Positions 28,221 through 38,322 of a stretch of DNA of 64,000 nt are shown here, in pieces. The stretch covers positions 1,087,628 to 1,151,627 of the forward strand of contig NZ_CP116619.1 in NCBI RefSeq assembly GCF_030409055.1. Reading direction: 5' to 3'. Origin of the DNA: Trichocoleus desertorum NBK24 (GTDB lineage Bacteria > Cyanobacteriota > Cyanobacteriia > FACHB-46). The notes under the pieces are model-generated. The model was not told where the DNA came from. It worked only from the letters and a program-made list of their open reading frames with translations, and made no database searches. The position numbers were made by a program, and so were the translations under genes. Each line of letters opens with the position of its first letter. Positions within the stretch are counted from its first letter, which is position 1.

Positions 28221-28633
28221 TAACCTTTTTCACTGCGAATAACTGATCTACCAGGATGCTTTGTTTTTTCAACTCATATCTAGATCAATATGCAGCTCAA
28301 GCAGATTAATCATCATTAGCAAGCTTAAGGAACACGATAGAAACCTGAGCATGTATCCAAGCCTTTGACTCATTTTTACGCTTGCCTCAATCAAAACTCT
28401 GAGTTTTCTTTTTAGAGTCAATATATTTAAATTTTAATTTCTTCTCATGGTCACTCTCAGTACTTGAACACTTGATTTCAAGGTTGGAATCGCAACTTTT
28501 GCGAGTTAATTCAGCCAAATACCTAGTGAATATCTCAGCTTAAACCACAGTAAGTATTCACTGAAGCAGCCATTGAGAGTATGGTAGTTAGGCTAGAAAA
28601 AATTGCCTAAAAAATTCCCTGGAGGACGCCAGA
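28221..28633. other. AT-rich intergenic region before ddl
   Basis: This 413-bp region is AT-rich, like the methyltransferase gene before it. I find no reading frame, strong hairpin or clear promoter, apart from the GGAGG site just ahead of ddl. Confidence 0.35.
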
Positions 28634-29701
28634 ATGACGAAGCTGCGGGTGGGGTTGCTGTTTGGAGGTTGCTCAGGGGAGCATGAAGTTTCAATTCGTT
28701 CTGCCCGTGCGATCGCCAATGCCTTAAACACAGATCCGAATCCTAGCAAGTACGAAGTGCTGCCTTTCTACATCCAAAAAGATGGCCGTTGGCAAGCTCC
28801 AGAAGTTGCTCAGTCAGTACTAGACTCTGGTGTGCCGCTGCCTTCCGAAGAAGCGTCCTCAACAGCTGTTCGCACTCATCTTTGGCAATTCCCACCCCTA
28901 GCTGCCGAAATTGATGTGTGGTTCCCCATCCTCCACGGGCCTAACGGGGAAGATGGCACGATTCAAGGTTTGTTGCAGTTGATGCAAGTACCCTATGTTG
29001 GGTCAGGGGTGCTGGCTTCCTCGGTGGGCATGGACAAGATTGCCATGAAGAGCGCTTTTGCTCAGGCTGGCTTGGCGCAAGTCAAGTACATGACGGTCAA
29101 TCGTTCACAGGTTTGGTCGAATCCTTGTATTTACCCGAAACTATGCGACGAAATTGAAGCAGCATTAGGTTATCCCTGTTTTGTCAAGCCTGCTAACTTA
29201 GGCTCCTCAGTGGGTATTGCTAAGGTGCGATCGCGGGCTCAACTCGAAGCAGCGTTAGATAGTGCCGCTAGTTACGATCGCCGCTTGATTGTGGAAGCTG
29301 GAGTCGTAGCCAGAGAAGTGGAATGTGCGGTTTTAGGTAACGATCAAGCGCAAGCCTCTATCGTAGGGGAGATCACTTACACCAGTGATTTCTACGACTA
29401 TGAAACGAAATACACCGAAGGGCGAGCCGATTTACATATTCCTGCTCCCCTAACGGAGGCGATCGCCGCTCAGGTGCAAGCAATGGCCTTACAAGCATTT
29501 GCGGCAGTTGATGCAGCGGGATTAGCGCGAGTTGACTTCTTCTATGTGGAAGCTACGGGGGAAGTGTTGATTAACGAAATCAATACATTACCTGGCTTTA
29601 CCGCGACTAGCATGTATCCTCAATTGTGGGCCGCTAGTGGGGTTAACTTCCCGACCTTGGTCGATCAACTGATTCAGTTCGCCTTGGAGCGACATTCTTA
29701 A
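28634..29701 (+). CDS. ddl: D-alanine--D-alanine ligase
   Basis: This 355-residue ATP-grasp enzyme makes the D-Ala-D-Ala dipeptide for peptidoglycan. It shows [17 protein letters not shown] at the N-terminus, [15 protein letters not shown], the serine-rich loop [27 protein letters not shown] for ATP binding, and [18 protein letters not shown] with the metal and substrate ligands. GGAGG lies upstream of the ATG. Other envelope enzymes in the window (M15 and M23 peptidases, PgeF) act on the same polymer. Confidence 0.97.
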   Translation: MTKLRVGLLFGGCSGEHEVSIRSARAIANALNTDPNPSKYEVLPFYIQKDGRWQAPEVAQSVLDSGVPLPSEEASSTAVRTHLWQFPPLAAEIDVWFPILHGPNGEDGTIQGLLQLMQVPYVGSGVLASSVGMDKIAMKSAFAQAGLAQVKYMTVNRSQVWSNPCIYPKLCDEIEAALGYPCFVKPANLGSSVGIAKVRSRAQLEAALDSAASYDRRLIVEAGVVAREVECAVLGNDQAQASIVGEITYTSDFYDYETKYTEGRADLHIPAPLTEAIAAQVQAMALQAFAAVDAAGLARVDFFYVEATGEVLINEINTLPGFTATSMYPQLWAASGVNFPTLVDQLIQFALERHS

Positions 29702-29864
29702 AGCCAACTGCCAAATTTTTGGTTTTAATCTTTGGCTCCAAAATTTTTGGCGAGAAAGCGATCGCTTCAGTACAATTCAGTACAATCAGAGGCAAATGGG
29801 CATTCTAGCCAAGAGCCTTATTCCCAATCCACTTTGGACTCCCTAGCCAAGAAGTAAAGTAGCT

Positions 29865-30545
29865 ATGGTTAACCAGACTCAGCCTCATCGGACTCAGCCA
29901 GCGCTTTTGGACACCACGACACAAGTTATCCAAAAGTATCCTTTTATCCTTTGGGGAATTTCCTTAGTTCTGGTACTACTTCTAGGAGGAATGGCGCTCA
30001 AGAAGCTGATTTATCCTGGCCCCATTGACGGCCCCGTTGAGCCAGAACTAGCTGCCGTTCCAGCGAAGCCAGAATCACCTGAGTTGGCGGAGAAGGATCT
30101 TAATCTATTGCTATTTGGAGCTGTAGCTCTTGGTTGTGCAGCAGGTTCTATCCTCATTTCTCGACGAATTGAGCAGGGAGAATCGCGGCCCAAATCACAA
30201 CCCAATTTATCCGAGCCTAAGTCGCAACAGCGAGTGATGCTGTCGCGTTCACCTGCCCCTGAGAAACGCCCATCTGCTAAAGCGACCCGCCGTTCTAGCT
30301 CACCAACGCGGCGCAAAAAAGTGGGGACAGTGACAGGGCAGCGATCGCAGGGTGCCACTGCTACGGTTATTTCCGCCGAACCTGTGAGGATGCGTCAAGC
30401 AGAATATGCCACAGCTTCAGTGGTCATAGAACCAGTCGTCACCGTGGTTCCAGAGAACGAAAGCCACCCGCTCGATTGGGGCGAAGCTAACCTGGCTGAC
30501 ATGATGGATATTCGTAAGCAGAAACCGCTTTCTTCTTTGCTCTAG
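29865..30545 (+). CDS. Two-pass membrane protein with basic/Ser-rich tail, unknown
   Basis: This 226-residue protein has two hydrophobic helices (FILWGISLVLVLLLGGMALK, about 28-47; LLLFGAVALGCAAGSILI, about 78-95), separated by a Pro/Glu-rich loop. A long positively charged Ser/Arg/Pro-rich segment follows (about 100-165), then a shorter tail ending MMDIRKQKPLSSLL. I do not recognise the family. The basic region could contact nucleic acid, lipid headgroups or protein partners. It lies between ddl and the Tab2-type gene on the same strand, but gaps of over 150 bp argue against a tight operon. Confidence 0.6.
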   Translation: MVNQTQPHRTQPALLDTTTQVIQKYPFILWGISLVLVLLLGGMALKKLIYPGPIDGPVEPELAAVPAKPESPELAEKDLNLLLFGAVALGCAAGSILISRRIEQGESRPKSQPNLSEPKSQQRVMLSRSPAPEKRPSAKATRRSSSPTRRKKVGTVTGQRSQGATATVISAEPVRMRQAEYATASVVIEPVVTVVPENESHPLDWGEANLADMMDIRKQKPLSSLL

Positions 30546-30718
30546 CATCATCCATAGCCCTATGGGTATCTGTGGGTGTCAGCTTTTGACAGACTTGTGC
30601 CTAACAGAGCGATCGCCTTGCCCGCAAGTTGCCGTACCTCTGAGAACCAGTGTCACCGATACTGGTAATGGAGCAGATCGTTGTTTCTGCTCTGGCTCAT
30701 TGATTTGCGGATTGCTGT

Positions 30719-31585
30719 ATGGGTACCGTTTGGGAATTAGATTTTTATTCACGTCCGATCTTGGACGAAAGCGGCAAGAAGCTGTGGGAAATATTGGTAT
30801 GTGAAAGCCCCTCAGAGGCCAACCACCAAGCCGAAACCCTTTTTCGTTATGCCCAGTACTGCCCTAGCACTCAGGTAAACTCTTTGTGGTTGCAGGAAGC
30901 TTTGCAAAATGCGATCGCCCAAGCTCCCCAGCCCCCCGATGAGATTCGCTTCTTTCGTCGTCAGATGACGAACATGATCAACAAAGCCTGCGAAGACTTA
31001 GGCATTGCTTGTGAAGTGAGCCGTCGGACATTTGCACTCAATCATTGGCTGCAACAGCGCGAACAATTGGTTTATCCCGATCATCCCAATTTTCAACCAG
31101 GGGCAAATCCGTCCGTTAGTTACGAAACCACAACCCCTCAACCCCTGCCTGATGCGCTGATAGGCCAGCAGTGGGCTTTCGTCACCTTGGAAGCTAGTGC
31201 CTTCGCCGAGATGGCAGAGTGGGAAATTGCCTTTACCAGAGCCTTTCCGCTAGAAATACTCCAATTAGCTCCCGATACCAAGATTCCAGGGCTGATCATT
31301 TTCTCGTATAGAGCTTTGGCCCTAGCTGGCTGGATGTCTGGGTTAGAGTTGGCGTTTCTCAAAATGGATACCAGCGCGGCCAAATCAAGATTGTTGCTAG
31401 AAACGGGGATGAGCGATCGCTGGATTTTAGCCAATCTCACCACGCCGCAACTGCAAGCGGAAGCTCAAGGATTCGAGCAAGCCAAACAAGCGGCACAACA
31501 AGTGCATTTTGTGGCGGTGCAGTCTGATCCGGAAGCAGAATCTTTTGCAGGCTTTTGGTTATTACAGGAACTGAATCTCGCTTAA
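30719..31585 (+). CDS. Tab2/Atab2-family RNA-binding protein
   Basis: This 288-residue protein starts MGTVWELDFYSRPILDESGKKLWE, the hallmark of the Tab2 (DUF1092) family found in cyanobacteria and plastids. Other family segments are FFRRQMTNMINKACEDLGI (about 80) and LEASAFAEMAEWEIAF. In algae and plants the homologue binds the psaB or psaA/psbA-type messenger leader and is needed for photosystem assembly; the cyanobacterial role is assumed to be related. It is soluble. Confidence 0.85.
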   Translation: MGTVWELDFYSRPILDESGKKLWEILVCESPSEANHQAETLFRYAQYCPSTQVNSLWLQEALQNAIAQAPQPPDEIRFFRRQMTNMINKACEDLGIACEVSRRTFALNHWLQQREQLVYPDHPNFQPGANPSVSYETTTPQPLPDALIGQQWAFVTLEASAFAEMAEWEIAFTRAFPLEILQLAPDTKIPGLIIFSYRALALAGWMSGLELAFLKMDTSAAKSRLLLETGMSDRWILANLTTPQLQAEAQGFEQAKQAAQQVHFVAVQSDPEAESFAGFWLLQELNLA

Positions 31586-31695
31586 ATTGGGTTCCAATCT
31601 AGCGTAAAGTGATCCCAGGTGGAAGAAGTGACGCGATTAATCAGTCACGTAAACTCTGCCTGCTTCCCAGTTAGCTTCACTCGTCCACAGATTTT

Positions 31696-33030
31696 ATGGG
31701 TCTTGACGAACTACAGCCAGAGATGCCAGCAGAACAACTGTTGGAGCTAGCCGCCCGCGCAGGTGCAGAAGCAGCGGAAGTGTTTCAATCGCGATCGCTT
31801 TCCCGTCCTGTTTTCTTTGAAGCCAATCGCCTCAAGCAGCTAGAGAGTACCCAGGCCGAGGGCACAGCCTTACGCCTTTGGCAGAATGGCCGTCCCGGTT
31901 TAGCCGTAGCCTACGGTCCTGTAGAGCCACAGGCATTGATAGAGCGGGCCTTAGCCCTCAGTCAACTCAATGAGCCAGAAACAATCGAGCTGACGGCAGG
32001 CTCCAAAGTGTTTTACCCCGATGTGGGAGAAGCGATCGCAATTGAGCAACTCGTCGGTTGGGGCAAAGAAGCGATCGCCCTCGTCCGGGAAGCTTATCCA
32101 GAAAGCCTCTGTACCGCTGAATGGGAGTGCGAAGCGGAGAGTACCCGCTTGATCAACTCAGAGGGATTAGATTTTAGCTACACCGATACTACGCTCAGCT
32201 GTTTTCTCTCAGCGGAGTGGATTCGGGGGGATGATTTTCTCAGCGTCTCAGATGGACAAATTCAGCGCGGCAATTTAGACCCCGTGGCTCTGGCTCAAGA
32301 AGTGTTGCAACGCTTGGATTGGGCCAAAGAAAACGTGCCATCCCCGAATGGTCGAGTCCCCATTTTGTTTACCTCCAAAGCAGCCGATATGCTCTGGGGC
32401 ACCGTACAAGCAGCCCTCAGCGGCAAGCAGGTGATCGAGCGTGCCTCGCCCTGGAGCGATCGCCTAGGAGAACAAGTCGTCTCCGATGCACTAACAATCT
32501 CTCAGCATCCCAATCGCGGCCCCTTTAGCTGCCCCTTCGATGATGAAGGCACACCCACTCGTCCCCTCGTTTTCATCCAAGATGGGATTCTGCAACTGTT
32601 CTATACCGATCGCACCAGTGGGCGGCTTCTAGGAAGTGGCACCACAGGCAACGGCTTCCGTCCAGGTCTAGGCAGCTATCCCACTCCAGGTTTATTTAAT
32701 TTGTTGATTGAGCCGAGTGCAATGATGACTAGCACAACTGCCGACAAGTCCCTTCTAGGCTTGATCGCCAGCTTAGATGAAGGCTTGGTGCTTGATCAGA
32801 TGCTGGGGGGCGGCGCAGGCATTTCGGGAGATTTCTCGGTGAATGTGGATTTAGGCTACCGAGTCAAGCAAGGTCAGATTGTAGGCCGCGTCAAAGACAC
32901 CATGATTTCAGGCAATGTCTACACAGCCCTCAAGCAACTCGTAGAGATTGGTGGAGATGCTGATTGGAACGGCTCTTGCTACACCCCTTCTCTGATTGTG
33001 GAAGGGTTGTCTGTCACAGGTCGGCAGTAA
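31696..33030 (+). CDS. TldE/PmbA-like protein (TldD/PmbA family)
   Basis: This 444-residue member of the PmbA/TldD family of metallopeptidase-related proteins shows AAEVFQSRSLSRPVFFEANRLKQ at the N-terminus, WGKEAIALVREAYPES, and a C-terminal GSGTTGNGFRPGLGSYPTPG / LGGGAGISGDFSVNVDLGY region. I see no HExxxH zinc motif, so it is the TldE/PmbA-type subunit rather than the catalytic TldD. TldD/E pairs process peptides such as antitoxins or modified-peptide precursors. No TldD partner is in the window. It lies 110 bp downstream of the Tab2 gene. Confidence 0.88.
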   Translation: MGLDELQPEMPAEQLLELAARAGAEAAEVFQSRSLSRPVFFEANRLKQLESTQAEGTALRLWQNGRPGLAVAYGPVEPQALIERALALSQLNEPETIELTAGSKVFYPDVGEAIAIEQLVGWGKEAIALVREAYPESLCTAEWECEAESTRLINSEGLDFSYTDTTLSCFLSAEWIRGDDFLSVSDGQIQRGNLDPVALAQEVLQRLDWAKENVPSPNGRVPILFTSKAADMLWGTVQAALSGKQVIERASPWSDRLGEQVVSDALTISQHPNRGPFSCPFDDEGTPTRPLVFIQDGILQLFYTDRTSGRLLGSGTTGNGFRPGLGSYPTPGLFNLLIEPSAMMTSTTADKSLLGLIASLDEGLVLDQMLGGGAGISGDFSVNVDLGYRVKQGQIVGRVKDTMISGNVYTALKQLVEIGGDADWNGSCYTPSLIVEGLSVTGRQ

Positions 33031-33424
33031 GGGGCGACAGTAAAGATCGACACCATACGATATGGGAGGGGGCGATGGAAGGGAGCGATCGCTTAGCTTG
33101 ATTGTTAGTTCATTATTAGTTCCCTCCCAGGGCTTGGCACCTTTAATGCAGGTTGAGTCAATTTCCAATGCAGATTGCTCAAAGGTGAACCTCTATGCAG
33201 CAATTTTTCGTCCGATACTAAAACTAGTACTTCACCACATGGTTTTGATCGGTGATTGGGGGTAAGTTTTGCTTGCCTCCACCACCTGCTAAATCTTCCA
33301 TCGACTGTGGCAGAGTCCTAGAAGTTTATGCAGCCAATCTAAGCGAGGGGCTGCTTGCTGCTGAGTTGGCTCTTGGCAAAGTCATCCAGGCTTAATCTGC
33401 CACCTACTACTGAGCTGCGGCCTG
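33031..33424. other. Intergenic region, no supported gene
   Basis: This is a 394-bp gap between the TldE-like gene and the ClC gene. Short open frames exist, but none has a ribosome-binding site or recognisable product. No repeat or hairpin stands out. Confidence 0.35.
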
Positions 33425-36043
33425 ATGTGGTATCTCTCTCTTCCCCAGCATCTCCGTCAATTTCTGCGGCCCAAACGTCTCGCGATTTTTGAGGCTTGTG
33501 CCATTGGTTTAGTCTCTGCCCTAGCAGCCGTTTTACTCAAGCAAGGAGCAGGTTGGGTAGGAGGCTGGCGCATTGCTGCCGCTCATGAGTTTCCAGCTTG
33601 GATAGTGTTGCCCTGCATTGGCTTGGTGGGCGGTGGCTTGACGGGATGGTTGATTCAGCGCTTAGCACCGGAAGCATCAGGCAGTGGCATTCCCCAAGTC
33701 AAAGCAGCCTTGGCCTATGTGCCGATCGCCCTCAATCTGCGAGTGGCACTGGTCAAGCTAGCGAGCACTATGTTGTCGTTAGGGTCTGGATTAACCTTAG
33801 GGCGGCAAGGGCCAACGGTGCAAGTAGGGGCAGCGTTAGCCGCACAGTTTAGCCGTTGGGTGCCCACGTCTCCGGAGTACCAGCGCCAGTTACTAGCGGC
33901 TGGGGCAGCGGCGGGCTTAGCGGCTGGGTTTAATGCCCCGATCGCGGGTGTGATCTTTGTCGTTGAAGAGCTATTGCAGGATGTCTCTAACCTGACCCTT
34001 GGCACCGCGATTCTGGCTTCTTTCGTGGGTGGGGTGGTTTCCCGGCTACTGGGAGGGCATGGCCTGAATATGAACTTGACGACCTCCCATGCCAAGTTCT
34101 CTCTACAAGAAATCCCGCTCTTTTTGCTGTTAGGAGTTTTGGCGGGATTGTTGGGGGCTTTATTTTGCAAAGGCATTTTCGTCAGCTTGGCCTTGAACCG
34201 CAAGTTGCCACGGGTGGGGGGGTTGCCAATGCGGATTGGCTTGGCTGGGCTGCTGTCGGGCCTGGTTGTGGCCTTTCTACCTGTGACCCTGCGCGACAAT
34301 ACTGGACTCCAAGAAATGTTGGTGACAGGGGGGACGGGCTGGAAAATTACGGCCCTAGCCTTTGTAAGCAAATTTCTGCTGACTTTGGTGGCCTATGGTT
34401 CGGGAGCACCAGGCGGCTTATTCGCGCCGTCTCTGATTCTCGGTTCAGCTTTAGGGTATTTAGTCAGTTTCTTTGCCGAAATGCTACAAGCGGGGTTGGG
34501 AGTGCCGCCTGATTTGGCGATCGCCATTGGTTCTCCAACCACCTATGCACTGACGGGCATGGGCGCTTTCTTCAGCGCTGTGACTCGTGGCCCCATTACC
34601 GCGATCGTGATTGTGTTTGAGATGACCACCGACTTCAACCTAGTGTTGCCGTTGATGATGAGTTCGGTGGTTGCTTACTTGGTGGCAGAAGCGATCGCCA
34701 GTGGCTCGATTTACAAGCGGCTCCTGGCTTGGAATGGCATTAATTTGGAGCAGGAAGCCCCGATCGAAGGCCGTTTATCTGGCTTAACCGCAGCCGACAT
34801 CATGCAAAGGCGGGTGGAAACGCTTTCAAGTCAGATGAGTTTAGAAGAAGTGGTACAGGCATTTTCGCGATCGCATCATCGGGGCTTTCCGGTGGTGGAT
34901 CAAGGCAAATTGGTCGGCATTGTCACCCAAACCGATCTGGGCAACCAAGGACAGCTACAACTCTCCGAAACCGCGCCGCTACAAGCCTTAATGACACCGC
35001 AGCCTGTCACCGTCACCCCAAAAGATCCTCTATCTCATGTGCTGTATTTGCTCAATCGCTACAAAATCAGCCGTCTGCCCGTCACCGAAGGTCGCAAGCT
35101 TGTAGGCATTATTACGCGAGCCGATATTATTCGGGCGCAATCGGATCAACTCAGCGGCAAGACTGAGCAAGTAGGACCACAGCCCGCAGCGTCTTATGTG
35201 GTGTACCAAACGCGATCGCCCGCTTTGGGTCGGGGTCGCTTATTGTTGCCCTTGAGCAATCCCCAGACCGCAGCTTCTCTAATTCGCCTCGCCACTGCTA
35301 TTGCCCGCGATCGCAACCTAGAGATTGAATGCCTGCAAGTGGTGCTAATTCCACGCAGCAATTCTCCTGAAGAAACTGCGGTTAGCACCGCAAAGAGTCG
35401 GAGGTTGTTGCGACAGGCAGAAAACTTGGGCCGAGCTTGGCAGATTCCGGTCCATACCCAAATTCGTGTCGGCCACGACGTGTCGCAAGCAATTCTGGAA
35501 ACCATTAAGGAGCGCCATATCGACCTGATCTTGATGGGCTGGAAAGGCAACACCGCCACACCGGGACGAGTATTTGGGGGAGCCGTGGATACCGTCATTC
35601 GGCAGGCCGCTTGCGATGTAGTTCTGGCTAGATTACAGGGTGCCGAAACTTTCAATCGCTGGTTAGTGCCGATCGCAGGGGGGCCAAATGCTCAGTACGC
35701 TGTGCAACTGCTACCCGGACTCACTTCATTGGGAGAAACACCGCTGATTCAACTCTGTCAGGTGTTTGAACCTAGCGAACAAAAGCCGAATACAGCCGTA
35801 CTTGACCAAGCCGCGCGATCGCTGGATCGTCGTCTGGCAACTCCCGTGGTCGTAACGCCTGTCTGGGGGCCTTCCGTGTCGGAGGCGGTGGTGAAGTTGG
35901 CCCAAACCGAACGGTGTGATGTGATCGCCCTAGGAGCCAGTCGGGAAGGGATGCTGCAACAAGCGATCAAAGGCAATATTCCCGAAGCGATCGCCCGGAA
36001 CAGTCAATGCACCGTGATCTTAGTGCGCCGCGCGATCGCCTAA
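33425..36043 (+). CDS. ClC-type chloride channel/transporter with CBS pair and tandem Usp domains
   Basis: This is an 872-residue fusion. Residues about 15-440 are a ClC membrane domain with GSGIP (86-90), GRQGP (126-130), the VVEELLQD glutamates (181-182) and the GAPGGLFAPSL selectivity-filter segment. In coupled Cl-/H+ exchangers the third motif residue is the gating Glu; here it is Gln128 (codon CAA at 33806-33808), so proton coupling may be altered or lost. A CBS pair follows (about 455-580: ADIMQRRVETLSSQM, LMTPQPVTVTPKD). Two universal-stress-protein-like domains come last (about 600-735 and 743-872: LILMGWKGNTATPGRVFGG, VIALGASREGMLQQ). The cytoplasmic part should sense adenine nucleotides. 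Confidence 0.93.
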   Translation: MWYLSLPQHLRQFLRPKRLAIFEACAIGLVSALAAVLLKQGAGWVGGWRIAAAHEFPAWIVLPCIGLVGGGLTGWLIQRLAPEASGSGIPQVKAALAYVPIALNLRVALVKLASTMLSLGSGLTLGRQGPTVQVGAALAAQFSRWVPTSPEYQRQLLAAGAAAGLAAGFNAPIAGVIFVVEELLQDVSNLTLGTAILASFVGGVVSRLLGGHGLNMNLTTSHAKFSLQEIPLFLLLGVLAGLLGALFCKGIFVSLALNRKLPRVGGLPMRIGLAGLLSGLVVAFLPVTLRDNTGLQEMLVTGGTGWKITALAFVSKFLLTLVAYGSGAPGGLFAPSLILGSALGYLVSFFAEMLQAGLGVPPDLAIAIGSPTTYALTGMGAFFSAVTRGPITAIVIVFEMTTDFNLVLPLMMSSVVAYLVAEAIASGSIYKRLLAWNGINLEQEAPIEGRLSGLTAADIMQRRVETLSSQMSLEEVVQAFSRSHHRGFPVVDQGKLVGIVTQTDLGNQGQLQLSETAPLQALMTPQPVTVTPKDPLSHVLYLLNRYKISRLPVTEGRKLVGIITRADIIRAQSDQLSGKTEQVGPQPAASYVVYQTRSPALGRGRLLLPLSNPQTAASLIRLATAIARDRNLEIECLQVVLIPRSNSPEETAVSTAKSRRLLRQAENLGRAWQIPVHTQIRVGHDVSQAILETIKERHIDLILMGWKGNTATPGRVFGGAVDTVIRQAACDVVLARLQGAETFNRWLVPIAGGPNAQYAVQLLPGLTSLGETPLIQLCQVFEPSEQKPNTAVLDQAARSLDRRLATPVVVTPVWGPSVSEAVVKLAQTERCDVIALGASREGMLQQAIKGNIPEAIARNSQCTVILVRRAIA

Positions 36044-36300
36044 GTTTGCCTGTTAGGTTCATACGGATGGGTGAAGCTCAGCAGTGAGAAAAGCGACTTA
36101 CCATATTAAGTACATTCTCTAATCAAAATTAGAGAGTCAAAATTAGGGAGATTTGAATTCTGGGTCTAGCTGATTCAGGTCTGGAAGCATGGTTAACTCC
36201 AGCGGGCTCTGGGTTTACTAAGACCAGGAATACAGAGATGGGTGCAATTCATCGAGTCTGTGTCAGTACGAATGAATTGATTAACTAGCCGAGAACTTCA

Positions 36301-38322
36301 GTGATCCTCAAATTTCCTCGTGCGCCTCGGATTGAGTGGTCAGAGTTGACGGGTGTGCCCGTAGTAGCGATCGCCAGCCTTGTCATTACTGGTTTGGTGC
36401 TGGGAGTACGCCACCTGGGAGGGCTACAAGCTCTAGAACTAGCAGCCTTTGATCGCATGGTGCAGCTCCGCCCCCAAGCTGAACCTGATTCACGACTTCT
36501 AGTCGTTGCCATTACCGAAGCTGACCTAAAAACGCAGCAACGTTGGCCCATTACCGATCAAGTCCTGGCGCGAGCTTTAGCCAATTTACAAAAAGCCCAA
36601 CCGCGACTGATTGGCTTAGATATCTATCGGAATTTACCCCAACCCCCCGGACAGAAGGCGCTCACTCAGCAGTTCCAAGCGCCCAACGTCATTGCCATTA
36701 CTAATCTAGGCGACGCAGATGGCATTGCCCCTCCCGCAGCAGTACCGAGCGATCGCGTGGGCTTTAATGATGTGGTGACGGATGCCGATGGAGTAATCCG
36801 GCGCAACTTTATGTTTGGCAGCACAGATACTACAGAGTTTACTTCTCTGTCTCTCCTGCTAGCACAGCGTTACTTAGCCGCTCAGCAACTATTACCGCAG
36901 CAACCTTGGAACAATTACGGCTTAGTTGAGTGGGGGCAAGCCACTTTTGCACCCTTGCAACCCGATGCTGGCGCGTATCAGAATGCAGATGCTGGTGCTT
37001 ACCAAATCTTGTTGAATTACCGGGCAGGGCAGAATGTGGTGCCACAGGTAACCTTGACCCAAGTCTTAAATCAGCAGGTTGATCCAGCCTTGATTAAAGA
37101 CAAAATTGTGCTGATTGGTACCACTGCATCGAGCCTGAAAGACCAGTTTTTCACGCCCTACAGTTCGGCGGCCTGGGTGAATAACCCCAACATGCCGGGA
37201 GTGTTGATTCATGCTCAGATGGTAAGCCAAATTCTGGATGCGGTTTCTGGCGATCGCCCTTTGTTTTGGTTTTGGTCAGAGTGGGCAGAAGTTCTTTGGA
37301 TTTCCAGTTGGGCCGTAGTAGGGGGTAGCATTGCTTGGATCATGCGCCAGCCGTTTGCTCTAGGATTGAGTGGCATCCTGCTGCTGGGGGTTCTCTCTGG
37401 CACTTCCTTTGGCATCTTTCTGCACCAAGGCTGGGTGCCTCTAATTACCCCAGCGATCGCAGCGGTCGCGACGGGTGGTCTAGTGGTCAGTTATCGGGCT
37501 CAGCAAGCCCAGCGCCAACAGCAAACGGTGATGACCTTGCTCGGACAAAATACTTCCCCAGAAATTGCCGCTGCCTTATGGCGGGGTCGCGATCGCCTAC
37601 TCAAGTCAGGCAAGCTCCCCGGACAAAGGCTGACCGCAACTGTGTTGTTCACCGATATTAAAGACTTTAGTACTGTCTCTGAGCAAATGTCTCCTGAGGC
37701 TTTATTAAACTGGCTAAACGAATACTTATCGGTCATGGCGCAGGAGGTACAAACCCAGCATGGCATCATCAACAAGTTCACCGGGGATGGCCTCATGGCA
37801 GTCTTTGGCGTTCCTGTGCCACGGACTAACTCAGCCGAAATTGCGGAAGATGCCAGACGAGCGGTAGCTTGTGCCTTGGCCTTTGGCGATCGCCTCCGGG
37901 AACTAAATCCTGGCTGGCAAGCACGGGGGCTACCCATTGTGCAAATGCGCGCTGGCATCTTTACGGGTCCGGTTGTCGTTGGCAGTCTAGGCGGCAAAGA
38001 GCGCCTGGAATACGGCGTGATTGGCGACAGCGTCAATATTGCCTCTCGCTTAGAGAGCTGCGAAAAAGACCGCCAAGTAGATATTTGTCGCGTCTTGATT
38101 GCCCAGGAAACCTTAGACCATTTGAACCAACAATTTGCCGTTGAGTCTTGGGGGCCACTTGCCCTTAAAGGCAAACAACAACAGGTCGATGTCTACCGGG
38201 TTATTGGCTGGCAGGTTTCACATCCCCCAGCGATCGCGCCGCCTCTATCCAGCATGGAGCTAAATCAGGAACCTTTTGTAACCAAAGTAGACATAGAAAC
38301 CAAAACGGTAGATTCTCACTAG
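36301..38322 (+). CDS. CHASE2-domain adenylate/guanylate cyclase
   Basis: This is a 673-residue class III nucleotide cyclase. An N-terminal helix precedes a CHASE2 extracytoplasmic sensor domain (about 35-320: LAAFDRMVQLRP, GLDIYRNLPQPPGQ, KIVLIGTTASSLKDQFFTPY). Three membrane helices follow (about 325-400), then the cyclase domain (about 445-615). Metal ligands Asp452 (VLFTDIKDFS) and Asp496 (NKFTGDGLMAVFG), purine-site Lys492, and Asn579 and Arg583 in GDSVNIASRLE are present, so it should be active. The second purine-selectivity position, Asp or Thr in typical adenylate cyclases, is Gly572, leaving ATP versus GTP preference open. It begins with GTG and precedes the DUF928/TPS block. Confidence 0.93.
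   Translation: MILKFPRAPRIEWSELTGVPVVAIASLVITGLVLGVRHLGGLQALELAAFDRMVQLRPQAEPDSRLLVVAITEADLKTQQRWPITDQVLARALANLQKAQPRLIGLDIYRNLPQPPGQKALTQQFQAPNVIAITNLGDADGIAPPAAVPSDRVGFNDVVTDADGVIRRNFMFGSTDTTEFTSLSLLLAQRYLAAQQLLPQQPWNNYGLVEWGQATFAPLQPDAGAYQNADAGAYQILLNYRAGQNVVPQVTLTQVLNQQVDPALIKDKIVLIGTTASSLKDQFFTPYSSAAWVNNPNMPGVLIHAQMVSQILDAVSGDRPLFWFWSEWAEVLWISSWAVVGGSIAWIMRQPFALGLSGILLLGVLSGTSFGIFLHQGWVPLITPAIAAVATGGLVVSYRAQQAQRQQQTVMTLLGQNTSPEIAAALWRGRDRLLKSGKLPGQRLTATVLFTDIKDFSTVSEQMSPEALLNWLNEYLSVMAQEVQTQHGIINKFTGDGLMAVFGVPVPRTNSAEIAEDARRAVACALAFGDRLRELNPGWQARGLPIVQMRAGIFTGPVVVGSLGGKERLEYGVIGDSVNIASRLESCEKDRQVDICRVLIAQETLDHLNQQFAVESWGPLALKGKQQQVDVYRVIGWQVSHPPAIAPPLSSMELNQEPFVTKVDIETKTVDSH

Noticed and set aside
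33715-34371. 218-codon minus-strand frame inside the ClC gene
   Set aside because: It is antisense to a well-conserved membrane domain, lacks a recognisable product and reflects GC-rich third positions.
37500-38174. 224-codon minus-strand frame inside the cyclase gene
   Set aside because: It is antisense to the intact class III catalytic domain; no motif or start signal.
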